64,000 nucleotides of DNA from an uncultured Mobiluncus sp. (GTDB lineage Bacteria > Actinomycetota > Actinomycetes > Actinomycetales > Actinomycetaceae), in NCBI RefSeq assembly GCF_947087965.1, contig NZ_CAMUES010000003.1, forward strand, positions 62,001-126,000, read 5' to 3'. Made by a program: the position numbers and the translations under genes. This document shows positions 43,644-53,367 of the stretch, in pieces. Below the pieces are notes generated by a model. It was not told the DNA's origin, searched no databases, and saw only the letters and a program-made list of their open reading frames with translations. The stretch's first letter is position 1, and each line of letters opens with the position of its first letter.

Positions 43644-43890
43644 GGCGAGGCAACCCCGATAACACCCTAGATAGGGACGCAGGTCTGATCCCTGCCGGGG
43701 ATTGAGACAAGGCAGGGTGCCATCGCCAGGTGGCAGAACCCGGAGTATGGTTCCTGCCGGGGAGCGAAGCAAGGTAGGGCGGTCGAACGGGGCTACGCTC
43801 TGCAGATACGGAGTGTCTGGTGAGTTGTCTTGTTTGCCTTGGCTGAACGGGGCTAAGCTCTCACGGCTCGGAATGCCTGGTGCAGCGGTC
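43629..43890. repeat. Regularly spaced short repeats after xseB
   Basis: CCTGCCGGGGAKTGAGRCRA-type 24-nt elements begin at 43629, 43691 and 43753, exactly 62 bp apart, with unrelated 38-nt intervals. A second element, GAACGGGGCTACGCTCTGCA and its variant, begins at 43785 and 43845 (60 bp apart). Together with the following duplication, the gene-free region is about 780 bp. Confidence 0.65.
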
Positions 43891-43977
43891 GTACCGAACA
43901 GAAAGGGGGAAGGTATTACCAACAGGCCGTGTGATAAATCAAACGTGCCGAGATAAGACGTACAATGAGGTGTTTAT

Positions 43978-44243
43978 CCGGTTGACATGGCGTCAAGCTC
44001 GTTGACGTGCTGTTTACTGGCTGGCGGGTCATGCTGGTTGTGGCCCGGCGTTCGCTGATTGGCGGTGGTTCGTTGGTTGACGGAAGCATTCGCTTGTTAG
44101 TTGACGAAGCACTGGCTGGTTGGCGGGTAATGGCGAGTTAGCGAGGCACTCACCGGTTGACATGGCGTCAATCTGGTTGGTGTGGTGTTTACCGGCTGGC
44201 GGGTCATGCGGGGTCATGCTGGTTGTGGCTCGGTGTTTGCTGA
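43978..44243. repeat. 175-bp-offset direct duplication
   Basis: CCGGTTGACATGGCGTCAA at 43978 recurs at 44153. The following text (GGCTGGCGGGTCATG, GGTTGTGGC, GTT-GCTGA) matches for about 85 bp, with small changes and a 9-bp insertion. TGG/TTG/GGC-rich sequence; no gene seen. A hairpin TGGCGAG-TTG-CTCGCCA follows at 44264-44280. Confidence 0.65.
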
Positions 44244-44423
44244 CGGGTGAGTCCTCGTTCGGCTGGCGAGTTGCTCGCCAGCAGGATTGGGGTTTCCATC
44301 CAGCTGAGTTGAGGCACTAATCCGGTGAACGGAGCGCCGGAATCGGCCAATAATTTGCAGCGCAACCCTCTGTGAGAAAACTTGCGGGGGCGCTGGAGGT
44401 CGAAATACTACAGGAGAATAGCA

Positions 44424-46715
44424 GTGAATCGCAGGAAAAAGTTCGCGGCTTTCCTAGCTGCGGTAGCGGTGTCGATTTCGGGTTTAGGAGTGGTGTTGCC
44501 CGCGCAGGCTGCGCCGCCCGTGTCGCGAATTTTTGGAGCATCGCGCGTGGAAACCTCAGTAGAGATTGCGCGCCGGGCGTTTCCTTCCGGTGCGCCGGTT
44601 GCCTACGTGGCTTCGGCTCAATCCCTGGCTGACGCTTTGGCGGCCGGTTCCCTCACGGATGGCCCGGTTCTGCTCACTGACGCGAGGGTTTTGGCTGCAC
44701 CGGTCGCGAATTATTTAGCCAGCTTGCGTCACGCCGGTTTGCAAAAAGTTATCCTTCTGGGTGGCGAGGGCGTGCTTGGCCCGCAGGTCGAACAGGCCAT
44801 CACCTCTGACGGTCTTGCGACCGAGCGTCTGGCGGGAGCGGATCGACGCGAGACGGCTAACCTCATTGCCGCGCGGGCTTTTCCCGGCGGGTCGGATAGA
44901 GTTTATGTGACGGATGGATACGGCGCAGACGGTGCCGGATCTCCCGATGCGGTAGTTGGCGGTATGTTAACCGCCGGGCCAATCCTGTTTGGTTCCTCCG
45001 CTAAGGGTTTGACTCCGGCATCAGCGGCTGTGGTGGCTCGGGCGCATGAAAAAATCCAGCTCGGAGGGCGCAGCGTGGCCGGGTTCACCGCAACGTCCCA
45101 GCTGGCAGGCTCGGATCGCTTTGAGACAGCCGTAAAGGTTTCCGGGGCCTCCACCCAGCCTAAATCCCGAGTGTACCTGGCTAACGGGTTGAACTTCGTG
45201 GATGCCGTAGCGGGAGGAACATTGACGGACGGTATCATGCTGCTGACCCGCCCGGACACGATTCCCGAAGCGACCTGCCGGTACTTGATGGACCACCCTG
45301 AAGTCAACGATGTGGTGGCTCTGGGAGGGCCGGGAGCAATCGCAGATGCAGTGCTAAAAACCGAGGTCGCACAGTGTCGGTGGGGAAAGCATCCCACTAC
45401 TGTGAACCCTTTGGCGGTCTATCCCCAGGTGGCGAACCAGTTTACCTACAGCCGAACCAGGGTTGCTTCCGGGCTGGGTTGGGGCAACCTGTACAGCATG
45501 GGCCTCTTGCGGTCTAACGGAAGTCAAGAGTTTGGGTATTTGGGGAATACCGGACAGCTGTGGTCGCACTTCGCTGACGGCCGCGGCGGGGTCACCGGGG
45601 CTCAGATGATTCTCTCCGATTTGAGCAGATACCCCGGCATTTTCACCGGGGTAGATTGGAATAATGACACCCGGGTAGACGTGTTGACGGTCGACCCCTC
45701 CGGGACCCTGCAGCTGCGCCGCGGTGATGGACATGGCGGCTTGTCTGAACCGGAAACCCGCGGCTCCGGATTCAACCGTTTCGCCTACTTATTCGCGATG
45801 CGCAACGGGATTAATGGAGCCCCCGCGGTGGTTGGATTGAGTTCCACCGGCCAGGTCACGCAGTTCCCGTTTAACTCGGATGGAACCCTGGGCAAGCCGG
45901 TCGAGTTGTCGGGGAACTTCGCCTACCTTTATCAGGCGTGGCCGGTGGAAGACCTGGACAAGAACGGTCGCACCGACCTGCTGATGAGGGACTTTGACGG
46001 GTGGTTGAGCGTTATCTTGCAAAACCCGAATGGCACTTTCAGCGAGCCATACCGCCTGGGTGTGTCCTCTCAGGATTTGAAAATGATGGCTCCCTGCGGT
46101 GCTTGGAACACACACACGTGTGTCTACGCACTAGATAGAGGCGGAAACTTATGGCAGTACACCATCGCCTACCATGGTTCCAACACCGGCTTTATCGAGG
46201 CGCCGGCTTCCTCGCCGGCACCAAGTGCCGCTAATTCGATACCAAATGCCGTGGATCCCGCACCAGTTTCGGGCGATTCCATTTCCGGTGACCCCAACTT
46301 CGACGCGGTGTTGCGGACTCTAGCTCAGCAGTATCCAGACTTAGGGAGTTTCCACAACTACATGTACACTCACTTCCGCTACCTGGGAGCTCACCACAAG
46401 CCGCATCCGGCCCCCGGTTTCGAGCTGCCTTACGGTATTGAAGCCTGGAACAACCAGGGTGGAAACTGTTACCGGTATGCGGCGATGACGATGTGGCATG
46501 CGCGAGCACTGGGATATAACGCCCAAGTCAGGGTGGGATACCTGAAAGCTAGGCGCGGCCTGGGTCCTCATGGATGGACGGAAATCATTGAAAACGGTCA
46601 AAGATATGTGATTGACGTGGAGCTGGGGCAAGCCTATGGGAAAACTATCTTTTATACGACCTACGCCGGCGCGCCGGTTTATTACTATGACGCTGCGGGT
46701 CAAAGGATCTACTAG
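44424..46715 (+). CDS. Secreted cell-wall-binding (CWB2) protein with FG-GAP and transglutaminase-like domains
   Basis: A 763-residue exported protein. The signal peptide ends near residue 30 (AQA-APP). Three CWB2 repeats follow (~35-330; GASRVETSVEIAR, LAGADRRETANLI, LAGSDRFETAVKV), which bind wall glycopolymers. FG-GAP/VCBS-like repeats (DWNNDTRVDVLTVD, DLDKNGRTDLLMRD) follow. The C-terminus is transglutaminase-like: GGNCYRYA (Cys), GPHGWTE (His) and YVIDVE (Asp). GTG start has GGAG 9 bp upstream. It begins the surface-modification cluster. Confidence 0.83.
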   Translation: MNRRKKFAAFLAAVAVSISGLGVVLPAQAAPPVSRIFGASRVETSVEIARRAFPSGAPVAYVASAQSLADALAAGSLTDGPVLLTDARVLAAPVANYLASLRHAGLQKVILLGGEGVLGPQVEQAITSDGLATERLAGADRRETANLIAARAFPGGSDRVYVTDGYGADGAGSPDAVVGGMLTAGPILFGSSAKGLTPASAAVVARAHEKIQLGGRSVAGFTATSQLAGSDRFETAVKVSGASTQPKSRVYLANGLNFVDAVAGGTLTDGIMLLTRPDTIPEATCRYLMDHPEVNDVVALGGPGAIADAVLKTEVAQCRWGKHPTTVNPLAVYPQVANQFTYSRTRVASGLGWGNLYSMGLLRSNGSQEFGYLGNTGQLWSHFADGRGGVTGAQMILSDLSRYPGIFTGVDWNNDTRVDVLTVDPSGTLQLRRGDGHGGLSEPETRGSGFNRFAYLFAMRNGINGAPAVVGLSSTGQVTQFPFNSDGTLGKPVELSGNFAYLYQAWPVEDLDKNGRTDLLMRDFDGWLSVILQNPNGTFSEPYRLGVSSQDLKMMAPCGAWNTHTCVYALDRGGNLWQYTIAYHGSNTGFIEAPASSPAPSAANSIPNAVDPAPVSGDSISGDPNFDAVLRTLAQQYPDLGSFHNYMYTHFRYLGAHHKPHPAPGFELPYGIEAWNNQGGNCYRYAAMTMWHARALGYNAQVRVGYLKARRGLGPHGWTEIIENGQRYVIDVELGQAYGKTIFYTTYAGAPVYYYDAAGQRIY

Positions 46716-46749
46716 CCTCGGTTAAAGTGTAAAAGGGTAGCGCAGAACT

Positions 46750-48267
46750 ATGGTATTCGCCTCAATTGTGTTCCTCTCGGTGTTCTTGCCGGTGGTGTTC
46801 CTGGTACATCTGGTGTTCAGGCCAATCCAAGTGCGCAACCTGTGGCTGATTGCCGCCAGTCTGCTGTTTTATTCCTACGGTGAGCCGGTCTATGTGCTGC
46901 TGATGCTGGTTTCTTCCGTGTTTAACTGGGGGGTGGCCCTCGCCATCGGTGCCCCTCGCGCCAAGCCACTCAAGTCAACCGAACTATCCGATGATTCCAA
47001 TAGCAAACCCGGTGAACCTGGCACCCCAAGGAACCCCGAAACCCGCCGCAAAATCCTTCTGACCCTGGCGGTTGTGCTGAATCTGGGAATGCTGGCGACA
47101 TTTAAGTACGCCGCGATGATCGCCGACACGTTTGGTCTATTGCTGCACACCGACTTTAACCTGCCAGTATTGGCTTTGCCGATTGGGATTTCCTTTTATA
47201 CGTTCCAGGCGCTGAGCTATGTCATCGATGTGTCGCGCGGCAAGTGCGCTCCCAACCGGAACTACTGTGATGTTTTGCTGTACATCGCGTTCTTTCCCCA
47301 GCTCATCGCCGGACCGATTGTCCGCTACCCCGACATTGCCCAGGCGCTGAGCAACCGGCATGCTACCAGCGAAGATATCGCCTTGGGGCTGCGGCGTTTC
47401 GTGGTGGGACTGTCAAAGAAAGTCATCATCGCCGACACACTGGCGGTGGTGGCGGACACGATTTACAACGCGCCCAGCACCGAAATCGATGCGGGTGCCG
47501 CGTGGCTGGCGGCGCTGGCGTTCATGCTCCAGATTTACTTCGACTTTTCCGGCTATTCCGACATGGCCATCGGCATGGCCCGTATGTTTGGTTTTCACTA
47601 TCGCGAAAACTTTATCTACCCCTACGTGTCCCAATCTATCCGGGAGTTTTGGCGCCGTTGGCACCGCTCGCTGTCCTCCTGGTTTAAGGAATACCTTTAT
47701 ATTCCGTTGGGTGGCAACAGATTGGGCCGTCCGCGGGCGGTGATGAACAAGATTGTGGTGTTCCTGCTGTGTGGGCTGTGGCACGGGGCGGCGTGGACTT
47801 TCGTCGTTTGGGGGCTGGCTCACGGATTTTTCTTGCTGTTGGAAGAATACCTGCCGATTCAGCGCCTCCCGCGGATACTGCGTCATGTTTACGTCCTGCT
47901 GGTAGTCCTCCTAACTTTCGTACTGTTCCGAGCTGATACTTTCGGGCAAGCTGTGCTGATGTGGGGTCGTATGTTTGGGGCTCCCGGTGCAATACTGCCC
48001 GGCAGCCTGGCTCTGAGTTTGCTCGATCCGTTCACCGTGTGCGTTTTGGTGGGGGCACTCATCGCCATGACCCCGGTCACGCGACTGGTTGAGAAGGTCG
48101 CTCCCGCTCTAGTCGGTCCTGCGACGTCAGCAGAGACCACCCCCCGTCCCCCGGTCGTGTTTCGGCCGAGTGCGGTGACGTTTGTTGGAGCGTTCGTGCT
48201 GCTGGTATTCGATTTACTCCTGCTGGCTAGCGGGGGATATCATCCGTTTATTTATTTCAGGTTCTAG
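46750..48267 (+). CDS. MBOAT O-acyltransferase (AlgI/PatA-like)
   Basis: A 505-residue polytopic membrane protein that moves acyl groups across the membrane to extracellular polysaccharide. MBOAT motifs include FWRRWHRSLSSWFKEYLYIPLGGNR and GLWHGAAWTFVVWG, whose His is catalytic. A hydrophilic loop (~78-100) is longer than usual. It precedes the AlgJ-like gene by 17 bp, the normal pairing for AlgI-AlgJ-type systems. Confidence 0.9.
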   Translation: MVFASIVFLSVFLPVVFLVHLVFRPIQVRNLWLIAASLLFYSYGEPVYVLLMLVSSVFNWGVALAIGAPRAKPLKSTELSDDSNSKPGEPGTPRNPETRRKILLTLAVVLNLGMLATFKYAAMIADTFGLLLHTDFNLPVLALPIGISFYTFQALSYVIDVSRGKCAPNRNYCDVLLYIAFFPQLIAGPIVRYPDIAQALSNRHATSEDIALGLRRFVVGLSKKVIIADTLAVVADTIYNAPSTEIDAGAAWLAALAFMLQIYFDFSGYSDMAIGMARMFGFHYRENFIYPYVSQSIREFWRRWHRSLSSWFKEYLYIPLGGNRLGRPRAVMNKIVVFLLCGLWHGAAWTFVVWGLAHGFFLLLEEYLPIQRLPRILRHVYVLLVVLLTFVLFRADTFGQAVLMWGRMFGAPGAILPGSLALSLLDPFTVCVLVGALIAMTPVTRLVEKVAPALVGPATSAETTPRPPVVFRPSAVTFVGAFVLLVFDLLLLASGGYHPFIYFRF

Positions 48268-48284
48268 GGTTCTCGGGGTGAAAA

Positions 48285-49910
48285 ATGAGCCAGAAAGACA
48301 CTATCCAGCCAGCTGTAAACTCGGCGGACAGGCCTCGCGAAGCGGGAGCCGCCGGACGGTTCGCCCTGAAAAGCCTCGGTGAAAAGATTTTTGTGGCCCT
48401 AACGTTGCTGGTCATGGTGGTGCCGGCGGCCTCCGCGCTGACCCCTCTGCCGCGCTTCGCCGACCCCAGCGAGATTACTGCGGAAGACCCTGACGCTACC
48501 CACAAAGCATTCCCTTTGGGCCAGCTGAAACAGGCGGGAGATTACTTCGAGTCGCACTTCCCGGCCAGAGGTCCGATGATTAGCGCCACCGCCACTCTAA
48601 AATCGCGGCTGTTTCACACCGCGGCCAATAACCAAGTCATCATCGGGTCGGACGGCTGGTTGTATTATGCGGCTACCCTAGACGATTACCTGGGACGGCG
48701 CACCATGAGCGAACGTTCGGTGCGCAATGCGGCCCAGAACCTGAAGCTACTCAGTGACAACCTAGAATCCCGAGGGGTACAGCTGGTCGTAGCCATCGCG
48801 CCGAATAAAGCCACCCTGTACCCCGAGCATCTGCCGTCCCGGTATTTGCCGGGTAACCCCCAGGATTCAAACCTGCAGCGCCTGCAATCTCAACTCAAGG
48901 CGCTTTCCGTGAACTATGTGGACCTCGATTCCGTATTGCGTCAGGCAAAAGTGGCGACGCCAACCCTGCCGGGTGAGGGTCAGTCGGCAAAATCTGAACT
49001 GTATCAAAAAACCGACACCCACTGGGATTATCGGGGAGCTTGGGTGGCGGCCGACGCTATCGAGACTGCGCTGGGCACCGAGAACGTGGTGCGAACCCCG
49101 CGGTGGAAACCGGATCCGGGATTCACGGGCGATATTGCCCTGATGCTCACCCCTACCGGGGCGACTCCGGAACCGAACTGGGTCAGCGTGGATGCCAACG
49201 ACGGGCCGGAATATACCGGCCGACTGTGGACCTTTGCCCACAGCGCTACCAGTGACGTTACCGCGGACTACTTTGCCACCAACGGTGTGGGCGCAGACAC
49301 GCTGTTTGTGTTCCGAGATTCCTTCGGCAACTCCCTGGTGCCCATGTTTTCGCCCAGTTACGCGAAAACCTACTACTCAAAACTGGTGCCTTACGACATG
49401 GGGACCGCACTGTCCACCGGGGCGAAGGCCATCGTGATTGAACGCGCGCAGCGTCACCTGGATTTTTTCGCAACCGACCCGGCCGTCATCCCCTCCCTCT
49501 ACGGGTCGCTGGCGAACTATCGAGTGAAAAGGCCGGAAACCGGCAATCCGGGGTTGGCTGGGGACAAACACGCCCAGCCGGGACAGAAAAACGTCGGGCG
49601 TACCGGCACCACGCCCGCGCCCACAGTCACCCCTGACGGCCCCTATCAGGTCATTTCCGGAGAAATCCCGGAATCCTTGCGTCAACCCGATGTGGCCGTC
49701 TATCTGCGGGCTATCCCGAAAAACGCCGCAGACTCGCAAAGTCTCCCAACGGTCTATCGCGGATATGATGTGACTACGAAGGCCAGCGACTTCGGGTATC
49801 GGTTTTTCCTGACCGATACGGACTTTGCGACCTATGGACGGATAGAAATGGTGGCGGTATCCGCAAAATTCGGTGGAAATGCTTATATATTTGCTAGCCT
49901 TCCGATGTAA
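48285..49910 (+). CDS. AlgJ/DHHW-like SGNH acetyltransferase
   Basis: A 541-residue membrane-anchored protein with one N-terminal helix (~33-52). The catalytic DxHW motif is TDTHWDYRGAW near 245-255, and FRDSFGNS near 348 supplies the nucleophile-like serine. This family takes acetyl groups from the MBOAT partner and attaches them to a surface glycan. A C-terminal extension (~430-541) with a Pro/Thr linker is not part of AlgJ. Confidence 0.87.
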   Translation: MSQKDTIQPAVNSADRPREAGAAGRFALKSLGEKIFVALTLLVMVVPAASALTPLPRFADPSEITAEDPDATHKAFPLGQLKQAGDYFESHFPARGPMISATATLKSRLFHTAANNQVIIGSDGWLYYAATLDDYLGRRTMSERSVRNAAQNLKLLSDNLESRGVQLVVAIAPNKATLYPEHLPSRYLPGNPQDSNLQRLQSQLKALSVNYVDLDSVLRQAKVATPTLPGEGQSAKSELYQKTDTHWDYRGAWVAADAIETALGTENVVRTPRWKPDPGFTGDIALMLTPTGATPEPNWVSVDANDGPEYTGRLWTFAHSATSDVTADYFATNGVGADTLFVFRDSFGNSLVPMFSPSYAKTYYSKLVPYDMGTALSTGAKAIVIERAQRHLDFFATDPAVIPSLYGSLANYRVKRPETGNPGLAGDKHAQPGQKNVGRTGTTPAPTVTPDGPYQVISGEIPESLRQPDVAVYLRAIPKNAADSQSLPTVYRGYDVTTKASDFGYRFFLTDTDFATYGRIEMVAVSAKFGGNAYIFASLPM

Positions 49911-49930
49911 GTCAGCGGAGAGGATGATTC

Positions 49931-50773
49931 ATGAAGTTGTCTAGGATTGTTTCCGGTTTAGCCACCGCGGGGTGTGCGGGAGTGCTGGCTTTGACCATGA
50001 CTGCTTGTGCGTCAGGAAACCAGCAAACCGCGCCGGAGCCGGTTAAGAAAACCGCTTCGGCAGCGCCGAGTGAGGCTCCGGCCGACGTCACCTTTGGAAA
50101 GACCGATTCGCAGCCGCTTCACGCCCAGTTCCGCAATGCTACGGGCAAGGTCATTACCTCCCTGAAGTTGTCACAAAACGGGGTCGCCACCAGTGATGAG
50201 CTGCTTATTTCAGGCGACCCGAACCTGGGGGTCGACAAGGTGGCGGAGGTCTTTTATGCTAAGCCCCTTTCAGAAGGGACCGCGTCTGACGGTTCGGGGG
50301 CACAAGTGGCGCTGAAGCCGGTTTATGTTCTCCAGGTGGTTTTCGAGGGCGGTAGCTCCGCCAGCGTTCCCGAGATTACTGATGAGGTTTTGTCCAAGAG
50401 CCGCGAGTTGCGGCTGAACTGGTCAGATGATGCCGGTGGATTTGTCTACCTCACGGGCCGGGACGCGAAAGGTCAGGATTTCAGTTTGTTGGACGCGGCT
50501 AAGGCAGCCAAGCAGGCGGCCGATGCCCAAGCTGCAGCCCAGGCCGCGGCTCAAGCTGCGGCTCAATCCGCGGCGCCGCAGCCTGCAAAGCCGCCCGCTC
50601 ACGTTTCGCAGCCGGCTCGCCAGGCTCCTCAGCCGGCCCCGGCCGTTCCAGCGCCGCCAGTACCGGCTGCCCCGACCGCTCCGGCTCCGGCTGCTCCGGC
50701 CGTCCCGTCCGCGCCTGCTGGTGGGGTTGGACAAAGCGGGGACCGATGCGTGGACGATGTGATATTCAAATAG
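49931..50773 (+). CDS. Ala/Pro-rich lipoprotein of the O-acetylation cluster
   Basis: A 280-residue predicted lipoprotein: the lipobox is LTMTAC with Cys near residue 26. A globular middle (~50-190) follows, then an Ala/Gln/Pro-rich low-complexity tail and a short conserved-looking end (GDRCVDDVIFK). Family not recognised. It lies between the AlgJ-like and acyltransferase-3 genes, 20 and 25 bp apart, so it is probably a partner. Confidence 0.72.
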   Translation: MKLSRIVSGLATAGCAGVLALTMTACASGNQQTAPEPVKKTASAAPSEAPADVTFGKTDSQPLHAQFRNATGKVITSLKLSQNGVATSDELLISGDPNLGVDKVAEVFYAKPLSEGTASDGSGAQVALKPVYVLQVVFEGGSSASVPEITDEVLSKSRELRLNWSDDAGGFVYLTGRDAKGQDFSLLDAAKAAKQAADAQAAAQAAAQAAAQSAAPQPAKPPAHVSQPARQAPQPAPAVPAPPVPAAPTAPAPAAPAVPSAPAGGVGQSGDRCVDDVIFK

Positions 50774-50798
50774 GCCCTATCGCGGAACGGTAAGCACA

Positions 50799-51926
50799 AT
50801 GAATCTGTTTCTGCTGTTCATTGTCATCCTGGTGCTGTGGGGCGCCAGGATTCACCGGCACGGTGACAATTTCGAGGGATACCTCGATCACGATCACACC
50901 ACTCGCATTAACGGGGTCTTTATCCTGATTGTGTTTTATGCCCACATCCGTTCCTACATGCCCTATAACCCGGCGTGGGACGGGGTGATGCACCACGTTG
51001 CCACGGGACTCGGTCAGCTGATGGTGGCTCTGTTCCTGTTCTATTCCGGGTTCGGAGTGGCGTATTCCCTGGTGCACAAGCCCGGTTATGTCCACACTAT
51101 GCCGCTCAAGCGCGTGGCGGTGACCTGGGTGAACTTCGCTATCGCCCAGGTCTTGTTCATCATCATGAACCTGTCGCTGTCCCGCCCGTTCACCCCGGCA
51201 CAGACCGCCTGGGCGTTCCTTGGCTGGAAGTCCATCGGTTCTTCCAGCTGGTACATTTTCGCGATTCTGGTGCTCTATGCCCTGACTTGGCTGGCGTTTA
51301 GCATTTTCCAGAACCACCCGTGGCTGGCTTTCATCCTGAACTGTGTCCTGGTGGGAGGCTTTACCGTGTTCATGTGGCATTTCAAAGGAAACGCCACCTA
51401 CACCTACAACACGCTGTGCTGCTATCTGTTGGGCATGTGCTACTGCCTGGCCCGCGAGCACTTCGAGCGTGTCTACCGCCGTACCTGGGGTTACGTCTCC
51501 GCGTTACTCATAACGGCGGCGCTCTTTGTCCTCACCACTAAACTCGATTACTTGAGCTTCCTGGTGTTTGAACTCGAAGCCATGCTGTTTTGCCTCCTCG
51601 TCGTGCAAATCACGCTATTCATACAACTGAATAATCCCGTGCTGCACTGGTTTGGTAAACACCTGTTCTGGGTTTATGTGCTGCAGCGTTTGCCGATGCT
51701 GGCGTTGCGGGAACTCGGCATGGCTGATGCCGCTCCCTACGTTTACGCCCTGGTGTGCTTCGCGGCGACAGTGGGTCTGGCGTGGGTTATGGCGCGTCTC
51801 ACCGCCCCGCTTGATGCGAAACTCGCCGCCTGGTCGAAAACCTGGGCGGAATATTGCACCAAACGAGAAAAACGAGAGAAAGAACTTAGCCCTGGTAAGG
51901 GTGAGTGTCCAGCACCTGAACCTTGA
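50799..51926 (+). CDS. Acyltransferase-3-like membrane protein
   Basis: A 375-residue protein with about ten membrane helices. RINGVFILIVFYAHIRSYMP resembles the N-terminal helix of acyltransferase-3 (OafA/YrhL) proteins with the conserved His. FLFYSGFGVAYSL and SSSWYIFAILVLYAL also fit. It may supply or use acyl groups for the same glycan. Its last 41 bp overlap the convergent greA. Confidence 0.8.
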   Translation: MNLFLLFIVILVLWGARIHRHGDNFEGYLDHDHTTRINGVFILIVFYAHIRSYMPYNPAWDGVMHHVATGLGQLMVALFLFYSGFGVAYSLVHKPGYVHTMPLKRVAVTWVNFAIAQVLFIIMNLSLSRPFTPAQTAWAFLGWKSIGSSSWYIFAILVLYALTWLAFSIFQNHPWLAFILNCVLVGGFTVFMWHFKGNATYTYNTLCCYLLGMCYCLAREHFERVYRRTWGYVSALLITAALFVLTTKLDYLSFLVFELEAMLFCLLVVQITLFIQLNNPVLHWFGKHLFWVYVLQRLPMLALRELGMADAAPYVYALVCFAATVGLAWVMARLTAPLDAKLAAWSKTWAEYCTKREKREKELSPGKGECPAPEP

Positions 51927-52371
51927 TCTTCTTGCCGGTCGGCGCGACGTATTCCACGGTGTCGCCAGTCCGGTGACCAGCCAGGGCCACGCCGAGGGGA
52001 GCATCGGGGGAAAACACCTGAATATCCATCCCCTTGGCAGCATCGCGCGAACCCAGCAGGAACGTCATCTTTTTCGGTCCGACCTTTGCCTCCACTACGC
52101 TGCCCGGTCCGATAGTGCCATCGGCCGCGGCTTCGCCAACTTCGGCGTACTTGAGGATTTCTTGCAGTTCCAAGATGCGGGTTTCGTTTTGGGATTGTTC
52201 GTCACGAGCCGCGTGGTAGCCGCCGTTTTCTTTCAGGTCGCCCTCGCGGCGGGCCGCATCAATCTTCTTGGTGATTTCAGAGCGAATCGGGCCCGTGCGT
52301 TCGTCGAGCTCCGCTTGTAGACGGTCAAAAGACGCCTGGGTCATCCAGTTTTTTTTCGCTTCTTCAGCCAT
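51886..52371 (-). CDS. greA: Transcription elongation factor GreA
   Basis: A 161-residue factor that restarts backtracked RNA polymerase. It has an N-terminal coiled coil with the acidic DLKENGGYHAARDEQ tip and a C-terminal FKBP-like domain (GHRTGDTVEYVAPTGKKIKVQVLD). AAGGAG is upstream of the ATG. The 3' end overlaps the acyltransferase gene. Confidence 0.95.
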   Translation of the reverse strand: MAEEAKKNWMTQASFDRLQAELDERTGPIRSEITKKIDAARREGDLKENGGYHAARDEQSQNETRILELQEILKYAEVGEAAADGTIGPGSVVEAKVGPKKMTFLLGSRDAAKGMDIQVFSPDAPLGVALAGHRTGDTVEYVAPTGKKIKVQVLDTHPYQG

Positions 52372-52567
52372 AATCGTCTCCTTGAAAGATTAAAAGATTA
52401 GCGCCTGCGTCAGGCGAGAAAGCTAGCTTGTTTCAAAAATCAGCCGCAACGCAAGCGCTCATTACTTTACCAGATATTAAAACCAAGTAAAACGCTGGAA
52501 AAAACGAACACAACCCGGCAATAGACCGCTGCTGCAAGGAAACCCGAACCACCGGCCTTGTGAACCC

Positions 52568-53287
52568 CTAACCGAGAATGGCGAAATAGGCCGCAACGCA
52601 GTGACACGCCCAGGCCGCGACAGTCCAAGCGTGGAAAAACTCGTGGAACCCAAAAACGTCCGGATCGGGGTTAGGCCATTTTGTGGCATAAACAACCGCT
52701 CCGACCGTATAGGCCAAACCGCCCGCGACCAGCATCCAAAAGGCGGGCAGGGAAGCCGCGTAGAGCTCGGGGAAATACATCAAAGCGACCCAGCCCAAAA
52801 CCACGTAGAGAATCGTGTTGACCCAACGGGGAGCGTGAGGCCAAATCAAAGACGTGGCAATCCCGAGAACGGCTCCCACCCAGACTACTGAAAGCAAAAT
52901 GACTCTATCGCGCCCTGCCAGCAGACCGAACGAGATAGGTGTGTACGTGCCGGCAATCAACAGGAAAATATTGGCGTGATCGAAACGGCGCAAGATTGCG
53001 TCCACCGATTTAGGCCACGAACCCATGTGGTACACGGCGCTCATCGCAAACAGCACCAGGGAAGCCAACATGTAAACGACGCACGCAAATTTTAGGGATT
53101 TCGGTGCCAACACCAGCAACACGATAGAAGCCGCCATAGACAGCGGAGTGGCCACCGTGTGAATCCATCCTCGCAGGGCGGGTTTGCGGCGCATTGCTTT
53201 CCAATCCCAACGTTGGAAGGTGTAGGGCCGCCCGGTGCGAGGATTAACCAGACGCGGCATCAGCGTCCGGCCAGATTTCACACCCAT
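52568..53287 (-). CDS. Hemolysin III / PAQR family membrane protein
   Basis: A 239-residue protein with seven membrane helices. VYHMGSWPKSVDAILRRFDHANIFLLIAGTYTPI carries the conserved H and D, and the HEFFHAWTVAAWACHCVA end carries the HxxxH pair of the PAQR metal site. Role unclear (membrane stress or lipid homeostasis in relatives). ATG at 53287 has GGGGGAA upstream. Confidence 0.88.
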   Translation of the reverse strand: MGVKSGRTLMPRLVNPRTGRPYTFQRWDWKAMRRKPALRGWIHTVATPLSMAASIVLLVLAPKSLKFACVVYMLASLVLFAMSAVYHMGSWPKSVDAILRRFDHANIFLLIAGTYTPISFGLLAGRDRVILLSVVWVGAVLGIATSLIWPHAPRWVNTILYVVLGWVALMYFPELYAASLPAFWMLVAGGLAYTVGAVVYATKWPNPDPDVFGFHEFFHAWTVAAWACHCVAAYFAILG

Positions 53288-53367
53288 AACGTTCCCCCGT
53301 TCAGCTTGCCCAACCCGCGCCAGTCAGGATGGGCAAGTTATGCATTTAAATGTTTTAAACTGATTAT

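Noticed and set aside
43629..43890. CRISPR array
   Set aside because: Only three copies of a 24-nt element and two of another, both imperfect, with no cas gene in the window. Listed as repeats instead.
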